Below, one piece after another: positions 35,227 through 44,351 of a stretch of 64,000 nt of DNA. The notes beneath the pieces were generated by a model. It was not told the origin of the DNA. It made no database searches and saw only the letters and a list, made by a program, of their open reading frames with translations. Origin of the DNA: Rhizobium redzepovicii (GTDB lineage: Bacteria; Pseudomonadota; Alphaproteobacteria; Rhizobiales; Rhizobiaceae); assembly GCF_019793435.1 (NCBI RefSeq), contig NZ_JAILYH010000002.1:186001-250000 (forward strand). The letters are read 5' to 3'. How positions within the stretch are numbered: position 1 is the first letter of the stretch; every line of letters starts with the position of its first letter. The position numbers and the translations under genes were made by a program.

Positions 35227-35820
35227 CTAGAGGCGATAACGGCTGCGTTCTTTTGCGACCTGTTCTGGACTATAGGGGTCGAGCGCGTCATCGAACCTGG
35301 TCCATCCCTCTTTGGTGTAGGCGGCTCGGCGCTCGACCGGGTCGACCCAGTTGGATTGCTTGAGGATCGCTTCCGCCTCCGGGACAAGTGCGTCTTGAAC
35401 CCTGGCTGTGACCAACGAGCCACCCCGGCGAACGCCTTCGGCATATACATTCGCGTCCTCGTCAGAGACGCCGGAACTCGTCATCGCACCGATAATGCCT
35501 CCTGTCGCACCGCCAGCGACTGCCCCAGCGGCGGCGCCTGCGGCGGTGGCGGCCAGCCAGCCGGCTGCGACGACAGGGCCGACGCCCGGGATGGCCATCA
35601 GACCGAGGCCTGTGAGAAGGCCGCCGGCGCCGCCGACGACTGCACCGATGCCGGCACCTGTACCGGCGCCTTCACCTGCATTCGAATGTTCACCTTGGCG
35701 ACTGTCGGCATTGTTGGAAACGATGCTGATGTCGCTGGAAGGGATACCGGCGGATTCAAGCGCGCTGACCGCGGAGCTTGCGTCGGTATAATCGTCGAAA
35801 AGTCCAGTTACGGTTCTCAT
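35227..35820 (-). CDS. General-stress-protein-17M-like glycine-rich protein
   Basis: This 197-residue protein starts with MRTVTGLFDDYTDASSAVSA, a domain seen in general stress protein 17M/YflT-like proteins. A glycine- and alanine-rich stretch follows (about residues 55-125), with glycine-zipper-like repeats that could insert in a membrane. The C-terminal part includes EGVRRGGSLVTARV and a basic end. AGGAGA lies 7 bases before ATG 35820, favouring it over starts at 35826 and 35853. No partner gene is evident. The likely role is stress tolerance, inferred from family only. Confidence 0.75.
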   Translation of the reverse strand: MRTVTGLFDDYTDASSAVSALESAGIPSSDISIVSNNADSRQGEHSNAGEGAGTGAGIGAVVGGAGGLLTGLGLMAIPGVGPVVAAGWLAATAAGAAAGAVAGGATGGIIGAMTSSGVSDEDANVYAEGVRRGGSLVTARVQDALVPEAEAILKQSNWVDPVERRAAYTKEGWTRFDDALDPYSPEQVAKERSRYRL

Positions 35821-35849
35821 AGTCATTTCTCCTGAAGGATTTGTTGGGG

Positions 35850-36167
35850 TCACTTGGCGACGATGTTGCCCTGGTAGTCGAGTGCGATCATGACGGCCTT
35901 GCCGTCCTTCATCCCCGATGCCATCCAGATGCCCTTGTCATCCTTCTTGAGGTCTTTGACGTCGGTATAGCCGGCCTTTTCGATGCGGTCCTTGGCCTGC
36001 CCTTCGGTGAAGCTGTTGGCACCTTCGACCGGGGCGGTCGCATTGTTCGACCCAGGCGTTGCAATGGCCGGAGTCTTGCCGTCACTTGTCGTTGCGGGTG
36101 CCGTCTGGGCCATGGCTGACAATGCCGAAGCGCCCAGAAGCGCTGCGGCTAGAATGAACTTGTTCAT
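35850..36167 (-). CDS. Secreted PepSY-like small protein
   Basis: This 105-residue protein has a signal peptide (FILAAALLGASALSAMA-QT), a Ser/Thr/Pro/Ala linker, and then a C-terminal PepSY-like unit: GQAKDRIEKAGYTDVKDLKK, DDKGIWMASGMKDGKAVMIA and LDYQGNIVAK. Such proteins are periplasmic and often act as inhibitors or sensors of envelope proteases. AGAGGAAA precedes ATG 36167. It lies 29 bases upstream of the stress-protein gene on the same strand, so the two may be one transcript. Confidence 0.78.
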   Translation of the reverse strand: MNKFILAAALLGASALSAMAQTAPATTSDGKTPAIATPGSNNATAPVEGANSFTEGQAKDRIEKAGYTDVKDLKKDDKGIWMASGMKDGKAVMIALDYQGNIVAK

Positions 36168-36225
36168 GGGAATTTCCTCTCGTGGCGAACCTCTCAGATC
36201 CGTGATCACGAAACCCCATCCGACC

Positions 36226-36417
36226 CTAATCGTTCCACGTACCAGAACTTAAAGCACGAATGCGAATCTTTGCCTGATTTGCTATTGAACTCGCAAAAGT
36301 TTTTCTGCGATCGCTTACTGCTTCGTAGACAAAATGGACCCGATAGCGGCGGCCATTGTTGACGCGGAGTTCACTCACGCCTTTGCCCACCGGCTTTACG
36401 TCCCCAGGGTTGGGCAC
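36226..36417 (-). pseudogene. RelE/HigB-type toxin remnant
   Basis: The frame from a GTG at 36417 reads NPGDVKPVGKGVSELRVNNG then RRYRVHFVY, the conserved core of the killer-protein (RelE/HigB-like) toxins. There is an in-frame TGA just upstream in place of the N-terminal half. After HFVY the expected ending moves to another frame, which reads FNSKSGKDSH, similar to the GGDKSTQ region of intact toxins. It is thus broken at both ends. No antitoxin gene is visible beside it. Confidence 0.6.
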
Positions 36418-36512
36418 GAAAGTCCTTCAGCGTCTTGGACCGGTTCGGACCCAAAGATCGCGGACAACGTCGCGTCTGCGATGAACGGTCTTCTGGAAAC
36501 CTGGAGATCGGG

Positions 36513-38459
36513 TTATGCCGCGTTCAGAAGTTCAGCGCTAACCGGCATTCCCATATGATAGCCCTGGACGCGGTCGATGCGAAGATCCTTGAGCAGGGAC
36601 AATTGTGCTGCCGTTTCGACGCCTTCCACCAGGATCGTATTCCCGCGATTGCGGATAAGAGCGACCATGTCCTGAAGCATCGTCAACCCGCGCGGGTTGG
36701 AGCAGTCGTGCAGGAATGTCCGATCGACCTTCACCGTCTGAAACTCGATCGCCCTCAGCCAGGAGAGGCCCGCGAAGCCGGAGCCGAAGTCGTCAAGCCA
36801 GATTTCGACGCCGAGAGTCCGCAGATCTGCAATGCACTTAAGCACCTCCGACTGCATATCCATATCCAGGCCCTCGGTGACTTCCAAGGCCAGCCGCGAT
36901 CCGCTGACCCCGCAGCGAATAAGAATGTCAGCGACATTCGCAGCAAAGCCGGGGGAACGCAGCTGTATGGGCGACACGTTGACGCTGACGGTCGCCATGC
37001 GATCGGTCATCAGAATGTCACGGCATGCCGTCTCGATCGCCCACTTGCCCAATTCGAGGATAGCACCCGTTCGCTCTGCAACCGGAATGAATGTTTTCGG
37101 CGAAACCGCGGTGCCGTCCGGCATCCGAAGCCGCATCAAAGCCTCGACAGCTCTTGCTTTCTCATTCGTCAACTCGAAGATCGGTTGATAAACGAGCGAG
37201 ACCAGTTTGCGATCAATGGCGGCCGTCAGCAGCGGGACGAGTTTACCGGCATTATCGTCCGGGCGAGGCAACAGCGGATCAAACCTGCGAATGCAGTTTC
37301 GGCCGCTTGCTTTGGCATGGTAGAGAGCAAGATCGGCCTCACGCACTATTCGTTCGACCTTCTCTCCAACTTTGTCGCGGGTGAAGGCGACGCCAATGCT
37401 GACGGTTACGATTGGGCTGTCATCCGGTCGCCCGTCGTGCTCAATCGCAAGAAACTCGACTTCCATTCTGATCTTTTCGGCCAGGCTCATCGCGATCTTG
37501 GGAGTTTCGACCGGCAAGACCACGATAAACTCTTCACCACCATACCTGCCTATCATGCCACCGGACGACTCTACGACGGCCTTCAGCACTTTGGCGATGA
37601 CAGTCAGGCATCGGTCTCCTTCTTGATGCCCGTAGCGATCATTGAAGCGTTTGAAAAAATCGACGTCGATAAGCAACACGACGAAGTCGCGGCGTTCGTC
37701 TTTCCAGGCGGCCCAGCATTCGTCGAGCCGCCGATCCAGGGCGCGCCGGTTGCTTATGCCCGTCAGGTAGTCGGTGTTTGAAAGCTCAAGCAGTGATCGT
37801 CCACGCTCGGACGCTTCCCAGTGCTGATATCGGGCCTCCGCCGCATTCAGCAACACGTTTCGACGCTCCACGTTCAATCGCCAATTAACGAAAGACGTGA
37901 AGACGAAGCACGAAATGTAGAACATCCCGAAGGCAAGCTTGTAGGTTTGGCTTGAAGGAAAAAACGCCTCGATCGTAACGAAAAATGCGCCGAGCACGAA
38001 GCTGGAAGTGATCACCGAAAGCCGAAACGGGAAACTGAAAAACAGGTTGGCGCCCATCATGAAGATGGCGCCAAATATCATGTAGTACGACATGGCGGTG
38101 ACGTCGCTGGTGCCAATCGCCGGGTAAAGCCAGCCCAAATAGCCGGCAAGCAGTGCGGAGGCGCATGTGATGTCCAGCCAGACGGTTTTTGCTTTGGCCA
38201 GTCGCAAGGCTTCGAAAGCCAGCAGCGCAATCGTTGCGACGACGAATCGCGCGGCGATCGTCGCAGGCGCAACATCGGGGATAAGCCATCGGTCGGGAAG
38301 TGCGAAGGCCACATAGACGGCGACTGCGATCCAAAGACCGTGCCGTGAGCTTCGCCTCCGGACAGCATCATTTTCAGTTTCCAGAGACTTGCGGGCCTCG
38401 GCGAACGAAAAGCTGTCGGTTGATTCGTCGCGCTGCACAGGAGCGTCAGCCGCGCTCAT
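36513..38459 (-). CDS. Membrane GGDEF-EAL protein (c-di-GMP turnover)
   Basis: This 648-residue protein has about six membrane helices (residues about 40-195), a GGDEF domain (about 225-390) with intact GGEEF at 307-311, and an EAL domain (about 405-645). The EAL domain carries EALMR at 439-443, NVSPIQL, EVTE at 526-529, DDFG at 556-559, KVDR and EGVET, so the phosphodiesterase residues also look complete. No RxxD inhibitory site precedes the GGEEF. It could make or degrade c-di-GMP, and which dominates cannot be read. It is divergent from a methyltransferase gene. The glucan synthase at 6785 is a plausible output of its signal, by inference. Confidence 0.93.
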   Translation of the reverse strand: MSAADAPVQRDESTDSFSFAEARKSLETENDAVRRRSSRHGLWIAVAVYVAFALPDRWLIPDVAPATIAARFVVATIALLAFEALRLAKAKTVWLDITCASALLAGYLGWLYPAIGTSDVTAMSYYMIFGAIFMMGANLFFSFPFRLSVITSSFVLGAFFVTIEAFFPSSQTYKLAFGMFYISCFVFTSFVNWRLNVERRNVLLNAAEARYQHWEASERGRSLLELSNTDYLTGISNRRALDRRLDECWAAWKDERRDFVVLLIDVDFFKRFNDRYGHQEGDRCLTVIAKVLKAVVESSGGMIGRYGGEEFIVVLPVETPKIAMSLAEKIRMEVEFLAIEHDGRPDDSPIVTVSIGVAFTRDKVGEKVERIVREADLALYHAKASGRNCIRRFDPLLPRPDDNAGKLVPLLTAAIDRKLVSLVYQPIFELTNEKARAVEALMRLRMPDGTAVSPKTFIPVAERTGAILELGKWAIETACRDILMTDRMATVSVNVSPIQLRSPGFAANVADILIRCGVSGSRLALEVTEGLDMDMQSEVLKCIADLRTLGVEIWLDDFGSGFAGLSWLRAIEFQTVKVDRTFLHDCSNPRGLTMLQDMVALIRNRGNTILVEGVETAAQLSLLKDLRIDRVQGYHMGMPVSAELLNAA

Positions 38460-38690
38460 GCAACGATACCAGCCTGACTACAATCTAAAGAAGTTAAAAA
38501 GTAAGCCATGCTTCGGGCGCCCTCCAAAATTACGTTCGGCAACCTGCAACCGGTTTGTCTTATTACTTAACATTCGTAGAGGCGCAGGTTCCGACCCGCA
38601 ATAGTAGAATTACCCTTATCCCGTGCAGATTCTAGTCGCATCCCATTTCGAGGTTGATTATGCTTAACGCTATGTCAAGGGAGTCTCGAA

Positions 38691-39728
38691 ATGGCACGAA
38701 GTCTTGTCTTGGACGGTGAAAGTCTTGTTGCGCCGGGTGAAATTCGGCGGGCAGCAAGGAGGTTTGCTGCGACAAATCCCAGCGACGTTATCGTCGCGAA
38801 AGCCGAGCTTGCCGTCAGCCTCGATCTGTCGATCCGTCAGTTCAGATCCGGCGTCGAGCCTCGTGCGATCATCGAGCGGCTTAGCGAAGCCTTGCATCAA
38901 TTACGGCGCCGCTTTCATCCGGAGGTGTGGGACGTCATCGTTCCGATCGCGCAATCTCATCCAGTTGCTCACTATCTGCACCAGGATCCATTGACCCGCT
39001 GGTCGTTTGAAAAGCCGCGCGGCTATTCCGGCGACGCACGTCTTCTCGACTTTATCTACGGCAGGCCTGAGATCGAGGACGATGTCGCATCATCGAGCAC
39101 GTTGGGACGTTCGATCTACGCCTACACTCGAAATGCTTCGTCATCCGTCGCAGTAAGAGAGCGTCGAGACATTCTGGCGCGGCGCGTCGACGAAATCGCT
39201 TCGGCGCGGCCCGGTTCCACCGAAGTCCTGGCCATCGCGTCGGGGCATCTTCGTGAGGGGCCTTTGTCGCACGCGCTCGGCGCCGGCGCAATCAAACGCT
39301 GGGTCGCTTTGGATCAGGACCCGATGAGTGTTGGAACAGTCGCCCGCGATTTCGCCGGCACGTCGGTCGAGGCGCTCAACGGGTCGGTCAAATCCCTGCT
39401 TGCTGGGAGGCATGCGCTGGGCATGTTCGATTTTGTTTATGCGGCCGGTCTTTATGATTATCTCCCGGACGCTGTCGCTATAAAGCTGACGAAGAAATGT
39501 GTCAGCATGCTTAAGCCTGGCGGCACATTCCTGTTCGCCAACTTCTCCCCGGCCACGGATGTCGACGGCTATATGGAGACATTTATGAACTGGGCGCTGC
39601 TGTTGCGCTCGGAACATGAAATGGGCTTGATCGCCAGTGAAAGCGCGGCTGGGGCGGATCTGAAAGTGTCTGTCTGGCCGGGCACGAATCGGAGCGTTGT
39701 CTACTGCGAAATTGAAAGACAGCCGTAA
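38691..39728 (+). CDS. Class I SAM-dependent methyltransferase
   Basis: This 345-residue protein has an N-terminal helical region (about 1-115) with KPRGYSGDARLLDFIYG and a Rossmann methyltransferase fold: VLAIASGHLREG as motif I, then WVALDQDP and FDFVYAAGLYDYLPD, and LKPGGTFLFANFSP. The PRGYSGD phrase recurs in methyltransferases linked by annotation to 3-hydroxypalmitic acid methyl ester signalling, but this substrate is not shown here. The small-molecule substrate is unknown. It is divergent from the GGDEF-EAL gene with a 231-base shared promoter region, suggesting related control. Confidence 0.82.
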   Translation: MARSLVLDGESLVAPGEIRRAARRFAATNPSDVIVAKAELAVSLDLSIRQFRSGVEPRAIIERLSEALHQLRRRFHPEVWDVIVPIAQSHPVAHYLHQDPLTRWSFEKPRGYSGDARLLDFIYGRPEIEDDVASSSTLGRSIYAYTRNASSSVAVRERRDILARRVDEIASARPGSTEVLAIASGHLREGPLSHALGAGAIKRWVALDQDPMSVGTVARDFAGTSVEALNGSVKSLLAGRHALGMFDFVYAAGLYDYLPDAVAIKLTKKCVSMLKPGGTFLFANFSPATDVDGYMETFMNWALLLRSEHEMGLIASESAAGADLKVSVWPGTNRSVVYCEIERQP

Positions 39729-39752
39729 GCCGCAGGTTGGCCGAAAGGCAAT

Positions 39753-39813
39753 GGCGTTGCAGGAAACAACGCCGGCGCACAAAAAAGGAGTGGCCGAGAA
39801 GCTGGGCTCGGCC
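39753..39813. terminator. Two short hairpins between convergent genes
   Basis: GGCGTTG/CAACGCC at 39753-39773 and GGCCGAG/CTCGGCC at 39792-39813 are perfect 7-base stems, with an A-run between them. They lie between the methyltransferase end and the epimerase end, where terminators for both are expected. Confidence 0.45.
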
Positions 39814-39841
39814 GCAACAATGAGCAATAGCGGTAACCGGG

Positions 39842-40690
39842 TCAGATCAGGCCGTATTGTTCCGCCTTGTTGCGCAGGAACGGCAGCCCCCTTCCCATGA
39901 CCTCTTCCATATCGCGTGCAACGGGGCGCCAGACGGCCAGGCCATAGGCCACTTCCGGCGGCATGTTGATGAAGCTTTCCATGGCAAGTCCGCCGTTGAA
40001 GCCGATTGCGGCGAGCGCGGCGTAGATCGCATCCCAGGGAATGTTGCCATAGCCTGGCGTGCCGCGGTCGCTTTCGGAAAGATGGATATATTTCAGGTGA
40101 TCGCGGGCAACCAGGATGCCGTTTGCTGCGCCCTTCTCCTCGATGTTCATGTGGTAGGTGTCGAGGTGAACGAAGATGTTATCGGCGCCGACACGCTCCA
40201 CCATGTCGACGGCCTGCTGGGCCGAATTGATCAGGTGGTTCTCATAACGATTCACGGCCTCGACGCCGAGTTGGATGCCGTACTTCTTCGCGTGCTTTGC
40301 GGCAGCGTCGAGCACCTTGGCAATATTGTCGTATTCGCCTTGCGTCGGCGGTATGCCGGTCCGCTCGCCAATGCCGCCGAAGATGACGCCGGACAGCGCC
40401 TCGGCGCTCATCTCAGCGGTCTTTTCGATCGCAATCTTCAGGTGCTCAATCGCCGCATCGGGGCGGACGGATGCCCAGGCATGCTCCGGCAGGCCGAGCG
40501 AGCAGACCGCGCGCAGCTTGCTCTTCCCAAGCAGCTCCCGGGTGTGTCTGGCATCGACAGCCGGCGCATTGAGCAGCGCAATCTCGATGAAGTCCATTTT
40601 ATACTGCACCGCTCCGGCAATTGCCTTCTCGGCGCCTGCGCGATCCCAGTTCATGGTCCACATGCTAGTGTGGACGCCGAAACCCTGCAT
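39842..40690 (-). CDS. Sugar phosphate isomerase/epimerase family (ketose 3-epimerase-like)
   Basis: This 282-residue TIM-barrel enzyme belongs to the AP-endonuclease-2-like sugar epimerase family. Metal-binding regions are visible as LGVEAVNRYENHL (Glu), HLDTYHMNIEE (Asp, His), IHLSESDRG (His) and GLAMESF (Glu), as in D-tagatose or D-psicose 3-epimerases. AGGAG lies 8 bases before ATG 40690. It is the last gene of a CUT2 importer operon, 11 bases behind a permease, and probably processes the imported sugar. The exact ketose is unknown. Confidence 0.87.
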   Translation of the reverse strand: MQGFGVHTSMWTMNWDRAGAEKAIAGAVQYKMDFIEIALLNAPAVDARHTRELLGKSKLRAVCSLGLPEHAWASVRPDAAIEHLKIAIEKTAEMSAEALSGVIFGGIGERTGIPPTQGEYDNIAKVLDAAAKHAKKYGIQLGVEAVNRYENHLINSAQQAVDMVERVGADNIFVHLDTYHMNIEEKGAANGILVARDHLKYIHLSESDRGTPGYGNIPWDAIYAALAAIGFNGGLAMESFINMPPEVAYGLAVWRPVARDMEEVMGRGLPFLRNKAEQYGLI

Positions 40691-40701
40691 GGTCATATCT
40701 C

Positions 40702-41688
40702 CTATTTCGCGATTGTGATGAACTTGGCCGAGAACCATCGCAGCACCATCACGACGATGAGCAGGATGCCCCAGACGGCAGTGGTGAGATGCTGGTTGGC
40801 GCCGAGCAAATTGAGCCCCGAAGAGAGAAGCTGCAGCACGATGAGCGCCACGAAGACGGGCAGGACGCGGCCGAAGCCGCCGAACGGATTGATGCCGCCG
40901 AGGAAGCAGGCGAGTACGGTGATCAGCAGATAGGACTCTCCATGGCCGACGCGTACCGAATTGAAGCGCGCAAGCATGATGATGCCGGCCACGGCAGCCA
41001 TCACGCCGGAGAGCATGTAGACAAGCACCAGGACCTTGCGGGTATTGATGCCTGAATAGCGGGCGGACTCGATATTGGAGCCGATCATATAGGTGGAAAA
41101 ACCGAGCTTGGATCGCGCGAGCAGGATGTGGCTGGCGATCACGCAGGCGATCAGGATCAACAACGGTATAGGAATGCCGAGAATGCTGCCGTGGCCGATG
41201 GGAGCGATGAAGGTTGGGAAACCCGAAATATCGCCGCCGCGCGTCAGGAACTCGCCGAGGCCACGCAGGAAGATCATCATCGAAAGCGAAACGAGGATCG
41301 GATGGGCGCGGGTAAAGGCGATGACGAGGCCCATGACCAGGCCGCTTGCCGCGCCGACGACAAGTGCCAGCAGCGAGCCGAGCAGGAAGGCGATCGGGCC
41401 GGCATCGATCCCGCCTTTGGCTTGCAGCGTCCAGGCAAGCGTCAGGCCCGCCATGTTGGCAGTGAAGGTGATCGCCAGATTCAGGCCGCCGGTGAGGATC
41501 GGCATCAGCATGGCAAGCGTTAGGATGCCGAGCTCGGGAAGCTGAAAGGCGACGGATCCGAAGGTTGCGCCCGTCAGGAAATGTGGCGAGGCGAAACCGA
41601 AGACTATCAGCACGGTCGCCAGCGCGGCCAGCGGACCGGCCATATCAGCCCCGAAGATGGCGTTGAAGCGGGCTGCGAGGGTGTTCAT
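40702..41688 (-). CDS. Sugar ABC transporter permease 2 (CUT2)
   Basis: This 328-residue permease has about nine hydrophobic segments. Family phrases include LPILTGGLNLAITFTANMAG, altered from the usual GGIDLSVG, and the end loop FLGGINPFGGFGRV. Its start overlaps the stop of the neighbouring permease by 4 bases (ATGA), and that overlap sets the start. Two different permeases in one operon suggest a heterodimeric channel rather than the homodimer of RbsC. The frame continues upstream of 41688 but only as shadow of the other permease. Confidence 0.92.
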   Translation of the reverse strand: MNTLAARFNAIFGADMAGPLAALATVLIVFGFASPHFLTGATFGSVAFQLPELGILTLAMLMPILTGGLNLAITFTANMAGLTLAWTLQAKGGIDAGPIAFLLGSLLALVVGAASGLVMGLVIAFTRAHPILVSLSMMIFLRGLGEFLTRGGDISGFPTFIAPIGHGSILGIPIPLLILIACVIASHILLARSKLGFSTYMIGSNIESARYSGINTRKVLVLVYMLSGVMAAVAGIIMLARFNSVRVGHGESYLLITVLACFLGGINPFGGFGRVLPVFVALIVLQLLSSGLNLLGANQHLTTAVWGILLIVVMVLRWFSAKFITIAK

Positions 41689-42716
41689 CGCTTTTCTCCG
41701 CTTGCCGCAGGTTGGCCGTCGGTCGACATGCGGCCCCCAAAGACTGGCGCCAGCGCGCCGATGCGGGCGCTCGACAACGTGATCGCAACGAGGATGATCG
41801 CCCCGACGATCATCTTGAAGGCGAAGGGCGAGACGCCCATCAGGTTGAGGCCGTTCTGGGTGATCGAAACGAGCAGCACGCCCAGCACGCAACCGAGCAC
41901 GGAGCCCTTGCCGCCGCCCAGCCGCGCGCCGCCGAGCACCACGGCAGCCAGGACATCGAGCTCGCGACCATAAAGTGCGTTCGGCACCACCTCCTGTGCG
42001 TAATGCGCCTGCATGAGCCCGGCGATGCCCGCCATCAGTCCAAGCCAGCCGAAGGCGATGAACTGCATGGCGCCGATATTGATGCCGAAGCGGCGCGCGC
42101 CGTCAGGATTGTCGCCGAAGGCGTAGAGCTGCCGGCCGGTCGTCGTGCGGGTAATGAAGAGCCAGGTGGCGAGCGTGCAGACGGCCATGACGAGAACGGG
42201 CAGCGTTATTTCCGCCCAGCTGCCGTCGGCCATTTCCCGCTCGTAAATGACCACGCGCGCGGTCAGCCAATCGGGCAGATTGTAGAGCGATACACCCTTG
42301 GTGAAGAACATCAGCAGGCCGAAATAGACGTTGAAGGTCGCGATTGTCGCGACGATCGAGATGATGCGGAAACGGTGGATCAGGAAAGCGTTGATCAGGC
42401 CGAGCACGATGCCGATGCCTGCCGCGATCAGGAAGCCGGAGGTCCAGCCACCCCCGCCGATCCGCTCGAGCGCAAGTACGGTGAGATATTGCACGATCGA
42501 GGCGGCGACGGCGAAGGAGATGTCGATCCCGCCTGATATCAGCACCACGAGCAGGCCGACGGCGAAGATGATGTTGACGGCGCTGATATTGAGCAGGTCG
42601 AAGGCATTGCCGAGTGTGAAGAAACGATCGGTCGCAAACGCCAGGAAGATGCTCATCGCGATGATGACGGCGATGAGCACGCATTCGGTCGTATAGGACA
42701 GGAACAGCTTACGCAT
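41685..42716 (-). CDS. Sugar ABC transporter permease 1 (CUT2)
   Basis: This 343-residue permease has 8-10 hydrophobic segments and the more canonical CUT2 motif VVLISGGIDISFAVAASIVQ near residue 60, plus RQLYAFGDNPDGARRFGIN and VVLGGARLGGGKGSVLG. It overlaps the ATPase stop by 8 bases and the second permease by 4. Together the two should form a heterodimeric pore for a sugar. Confidence 0.93.
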   Translation of the reverse strand: MRKLFLSYTTECVLIAVIIAMSIFLAFATDRFFTLGNAFDLLNISAVNIIFAVGLLVVLISGGIDISFAVAASIVQYLTVLALERIGGGGWTSGFLIAAGIGIVLGLINAFLIHRFRIISIVATIATFNVYFGLLMFFTKGVSLYNLPDWLTARVVIYEREMADGSWAEITLPVLVMAVCTLATWLFITRTTTGRQLYAFGDNPDGARRFGINIGAMQFIAFGWLGLMAGIAGLMQAHYAQEVVPNALYGRELDVLAAVVLGGARLGGGKGSVLGCVLGVLLVSITQNGLNLMGVSPFAFKMIVGAIILVAITLSSARIGALAPVFGGRMSTDGQPAASGEKR

Positions 42717-44223
42717 AGATGGCCGCCTCCAGGCCCTTCAGTGTGGTCGTGCCCGGATCGTGCCAGCCGGCGATGCGGCCCTTTTCCATGTGAATGATCC
42801 GGTCGGCGTTGAAATAGACCTCCGGCACCTCGTCCGAGATGAGGATGATTGCCAGCCCAGCGTCGGCGAGACGGGCAACGATTTCGAAGATGCCGGCGCG
42901 CGCGCCGACATCAACGCCAACGGTGGGAGCGTCAAGGATCAGCACCTTGGGATCGGTGGCGAGCCATTTGGCGATCGCGACGCGCTGCTGGTTGCCGCCC
43001 GAAAGCGTCGAGATCGCATCGTCCTGCTTGCCGATCCTGACGCCGAGATCAGCAATCCAGCCGGCAACGAGCGCGTGCTTCTTATCGGGCGAAATCAGCC
43101 GGCCGCTCAGGATGCGGTTGAGCGAGGCCATGACCAGATTGTCGGCGATGGATTGCGGCTGATTGAGACCGAGTGAAAGACGGTCCTCCGACAGATAGGC
43201 GACGCCGGCCGCAATCGCCTCGCGGTTGGACGCAAAATGCACCGCTCTTCCCTCCAGTTTAATCGTGCCGGCGGCCGGCCGACGCATGCCGAACAGCGTA
43301 AGCGCAAGTTCGGTGCGGCCCGAGCCGAGCAATCCTGTGATCCCGAGCGTCTCGCCACGGCGCAGATCGAAGGAAATCTCCTCGAACTCGCCAGGCCGGG
43401 AAAGCTTGCTGACGGAGAGCATGATCGGGTTCTGCGATCGGTCGCTGGCGCGAACGTTCTGATCGAATGTCCGCCCGATCATCAGCTCGGTGATCTTCGA
43501 CTGTGTCATGCCCCCCACCGGAAAGACCCCGACGAGCGCGCCATCGCGCAGCACCGTGATACGTGAGGAGATTTCCAGCACTTCCGCAAGACGATGGCTG
43601 ACGAAGACCACGGCAACGCCCGAAGCCGATAGGGTGCGGACGATTGCCAGCAGATGATCGGTCTCCGTTTGGGTGAGCGAGGCGGTCGGCTCGTCCATGA
43701 AGACGATCCGGGCCTGCCCGACAAGCGCGCGGGCAATCGCCACGATCTGGCGCTGCGCGATGGCGAAGTCCTTCAGCGGTCTGTCGACCTCGAGGCTGAC
43801 GCCGAGTCGAGCAAGCGCACCCTCCGCGATCGTCCGGATCGCGCCATAGTTGACGAAGCGTGGGCGCGAACCGGAAAGCGTCTGAAAGGCGATGTTTTCC
43901 GCCACACTCATTTCCGGAAAGAGCGCAAGGTCCTGCCAGATGATCTGGATGCCGCGGGACTGGGCCATGCCTGGCGTGATGTGGGGTATCGTCTCGCCGT
44001 CGAAGACGATCTCGGCGCCCTCGGCAGGCCGATACACGCCGGAGATAACCTTGATGAGCGTGCTCTTACCGGAACCATTCTCCCCGGCCAGACAATGCAC
44101 CTCGCCCGGCAAAACCTCGAAGGAGACGTTCTTCAGCGCCTTCACGCCGCCGAATGTCATGTTGATGCCGCGGAGCGAAAGAAGAGGCGGGGCTCTCACG
44201 CCCTCATCCGTTGCCGTGCTCAT
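42709..44223 (-). CDS. Sugar ABC transporter ATPase (CUT2, two ABC domains)
   Basis: This 504-residue ATPase has an N-terminal half with Walker A (GENGSGKST) and Walker B (IVFMDEPTASL), while the signature is degenerate (DFAIAQRQIVAIARA). The C-terminal half has GLLGSGRTE, signature LSGGNQQRVAIAKWL and VLILDAPTVGVDVG, where Asp-Ala replaces the usual Asp-Glu of Walker B, as is common in the second half. ATG 44223 is preferred; the open frame upstream runs through the intercistronic hairpin. The 128-base gap to the binding-protein gene holds that hairpin. Confidence 0.93.
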   Translation of the reverse strand: MSTATDEGVRAPPLLSLRGINMTFGGVKALKNVSFEVLPGEVHCLAGENGSGKSTLIKVISGVYRPAEGAEIVFDGETIPHITPGMAQSRGIQIIWQDLALFPEMSVAENIAFQTLSGSRPRFVNYGAIRTIAEGALARLGVSLEVDRPLKDFAIAQRQIVAIARALVGQARIVFMDEPTASLTQTETDHLLAIVRTLSASGVAVVFVSHRLAEVLEISSRITVLRDGALVGVFPVGGMTQSKITELMIGRTFDQNVRASDRSQNPIMLSVSKLSRPGEFEEISFDLRRGETLGITGLLGSGRTELALTLFGMRRPAAGTIKLEGRAVHFASNREAIAAGVAYLSEDRLSLGLNQPQSIADNLVMASLNRILSGRLISPDKKHALVAGWIADLGVRIGKQDDAISTLSGGNQQRVAIAKWLATDPKVLILDAPTVGVDVGARAGIFEIVARLADAGLAIILISDEVPEVYFNADRIIHMEKGRIAGWHDPGTTTLKGLEAAIYA

Positions 44224-44300
44224 GCCGGTTGCCTGTCCGATCGAATGCCATGAAGGGTCGATGGCCCCGGCCTTGGCCGGATACCGCCTTCTTTGCCGAA

Positions 44301-44332
44301 TGTCGGGCCGGTCGGCATGGACCGGCCCGACA
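44301..44332 (-). terminator. Intercistronic hairpin after the binding-protein gene
   Basis: A perfect 13-base stem TGTCGGGCCGGTC/GACCGGCCCGACA with a GGCATG loop lies between the binding-protein and ATPase genes. It has no T-run, so mRNA stabilisation or partial termination is more likely than full termination. Confidence 0.6.
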
Positions 44333-44351
44333 CCGGGGGAGGGGATCTCTT

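Noticed and set aside
36435..37781. A 448-codon open frame on the plus strand
   Set aside because: Antisense to the GGDEF-EAL gene, whose catalytic motifs are clear on the minus strand.
41712..42536. A 274-codon open frame on the plus strand
   Set aside because: Antisense to a CUT2 permease; strongly hydrophilic charged translation typical of the shadow of membrane helices.
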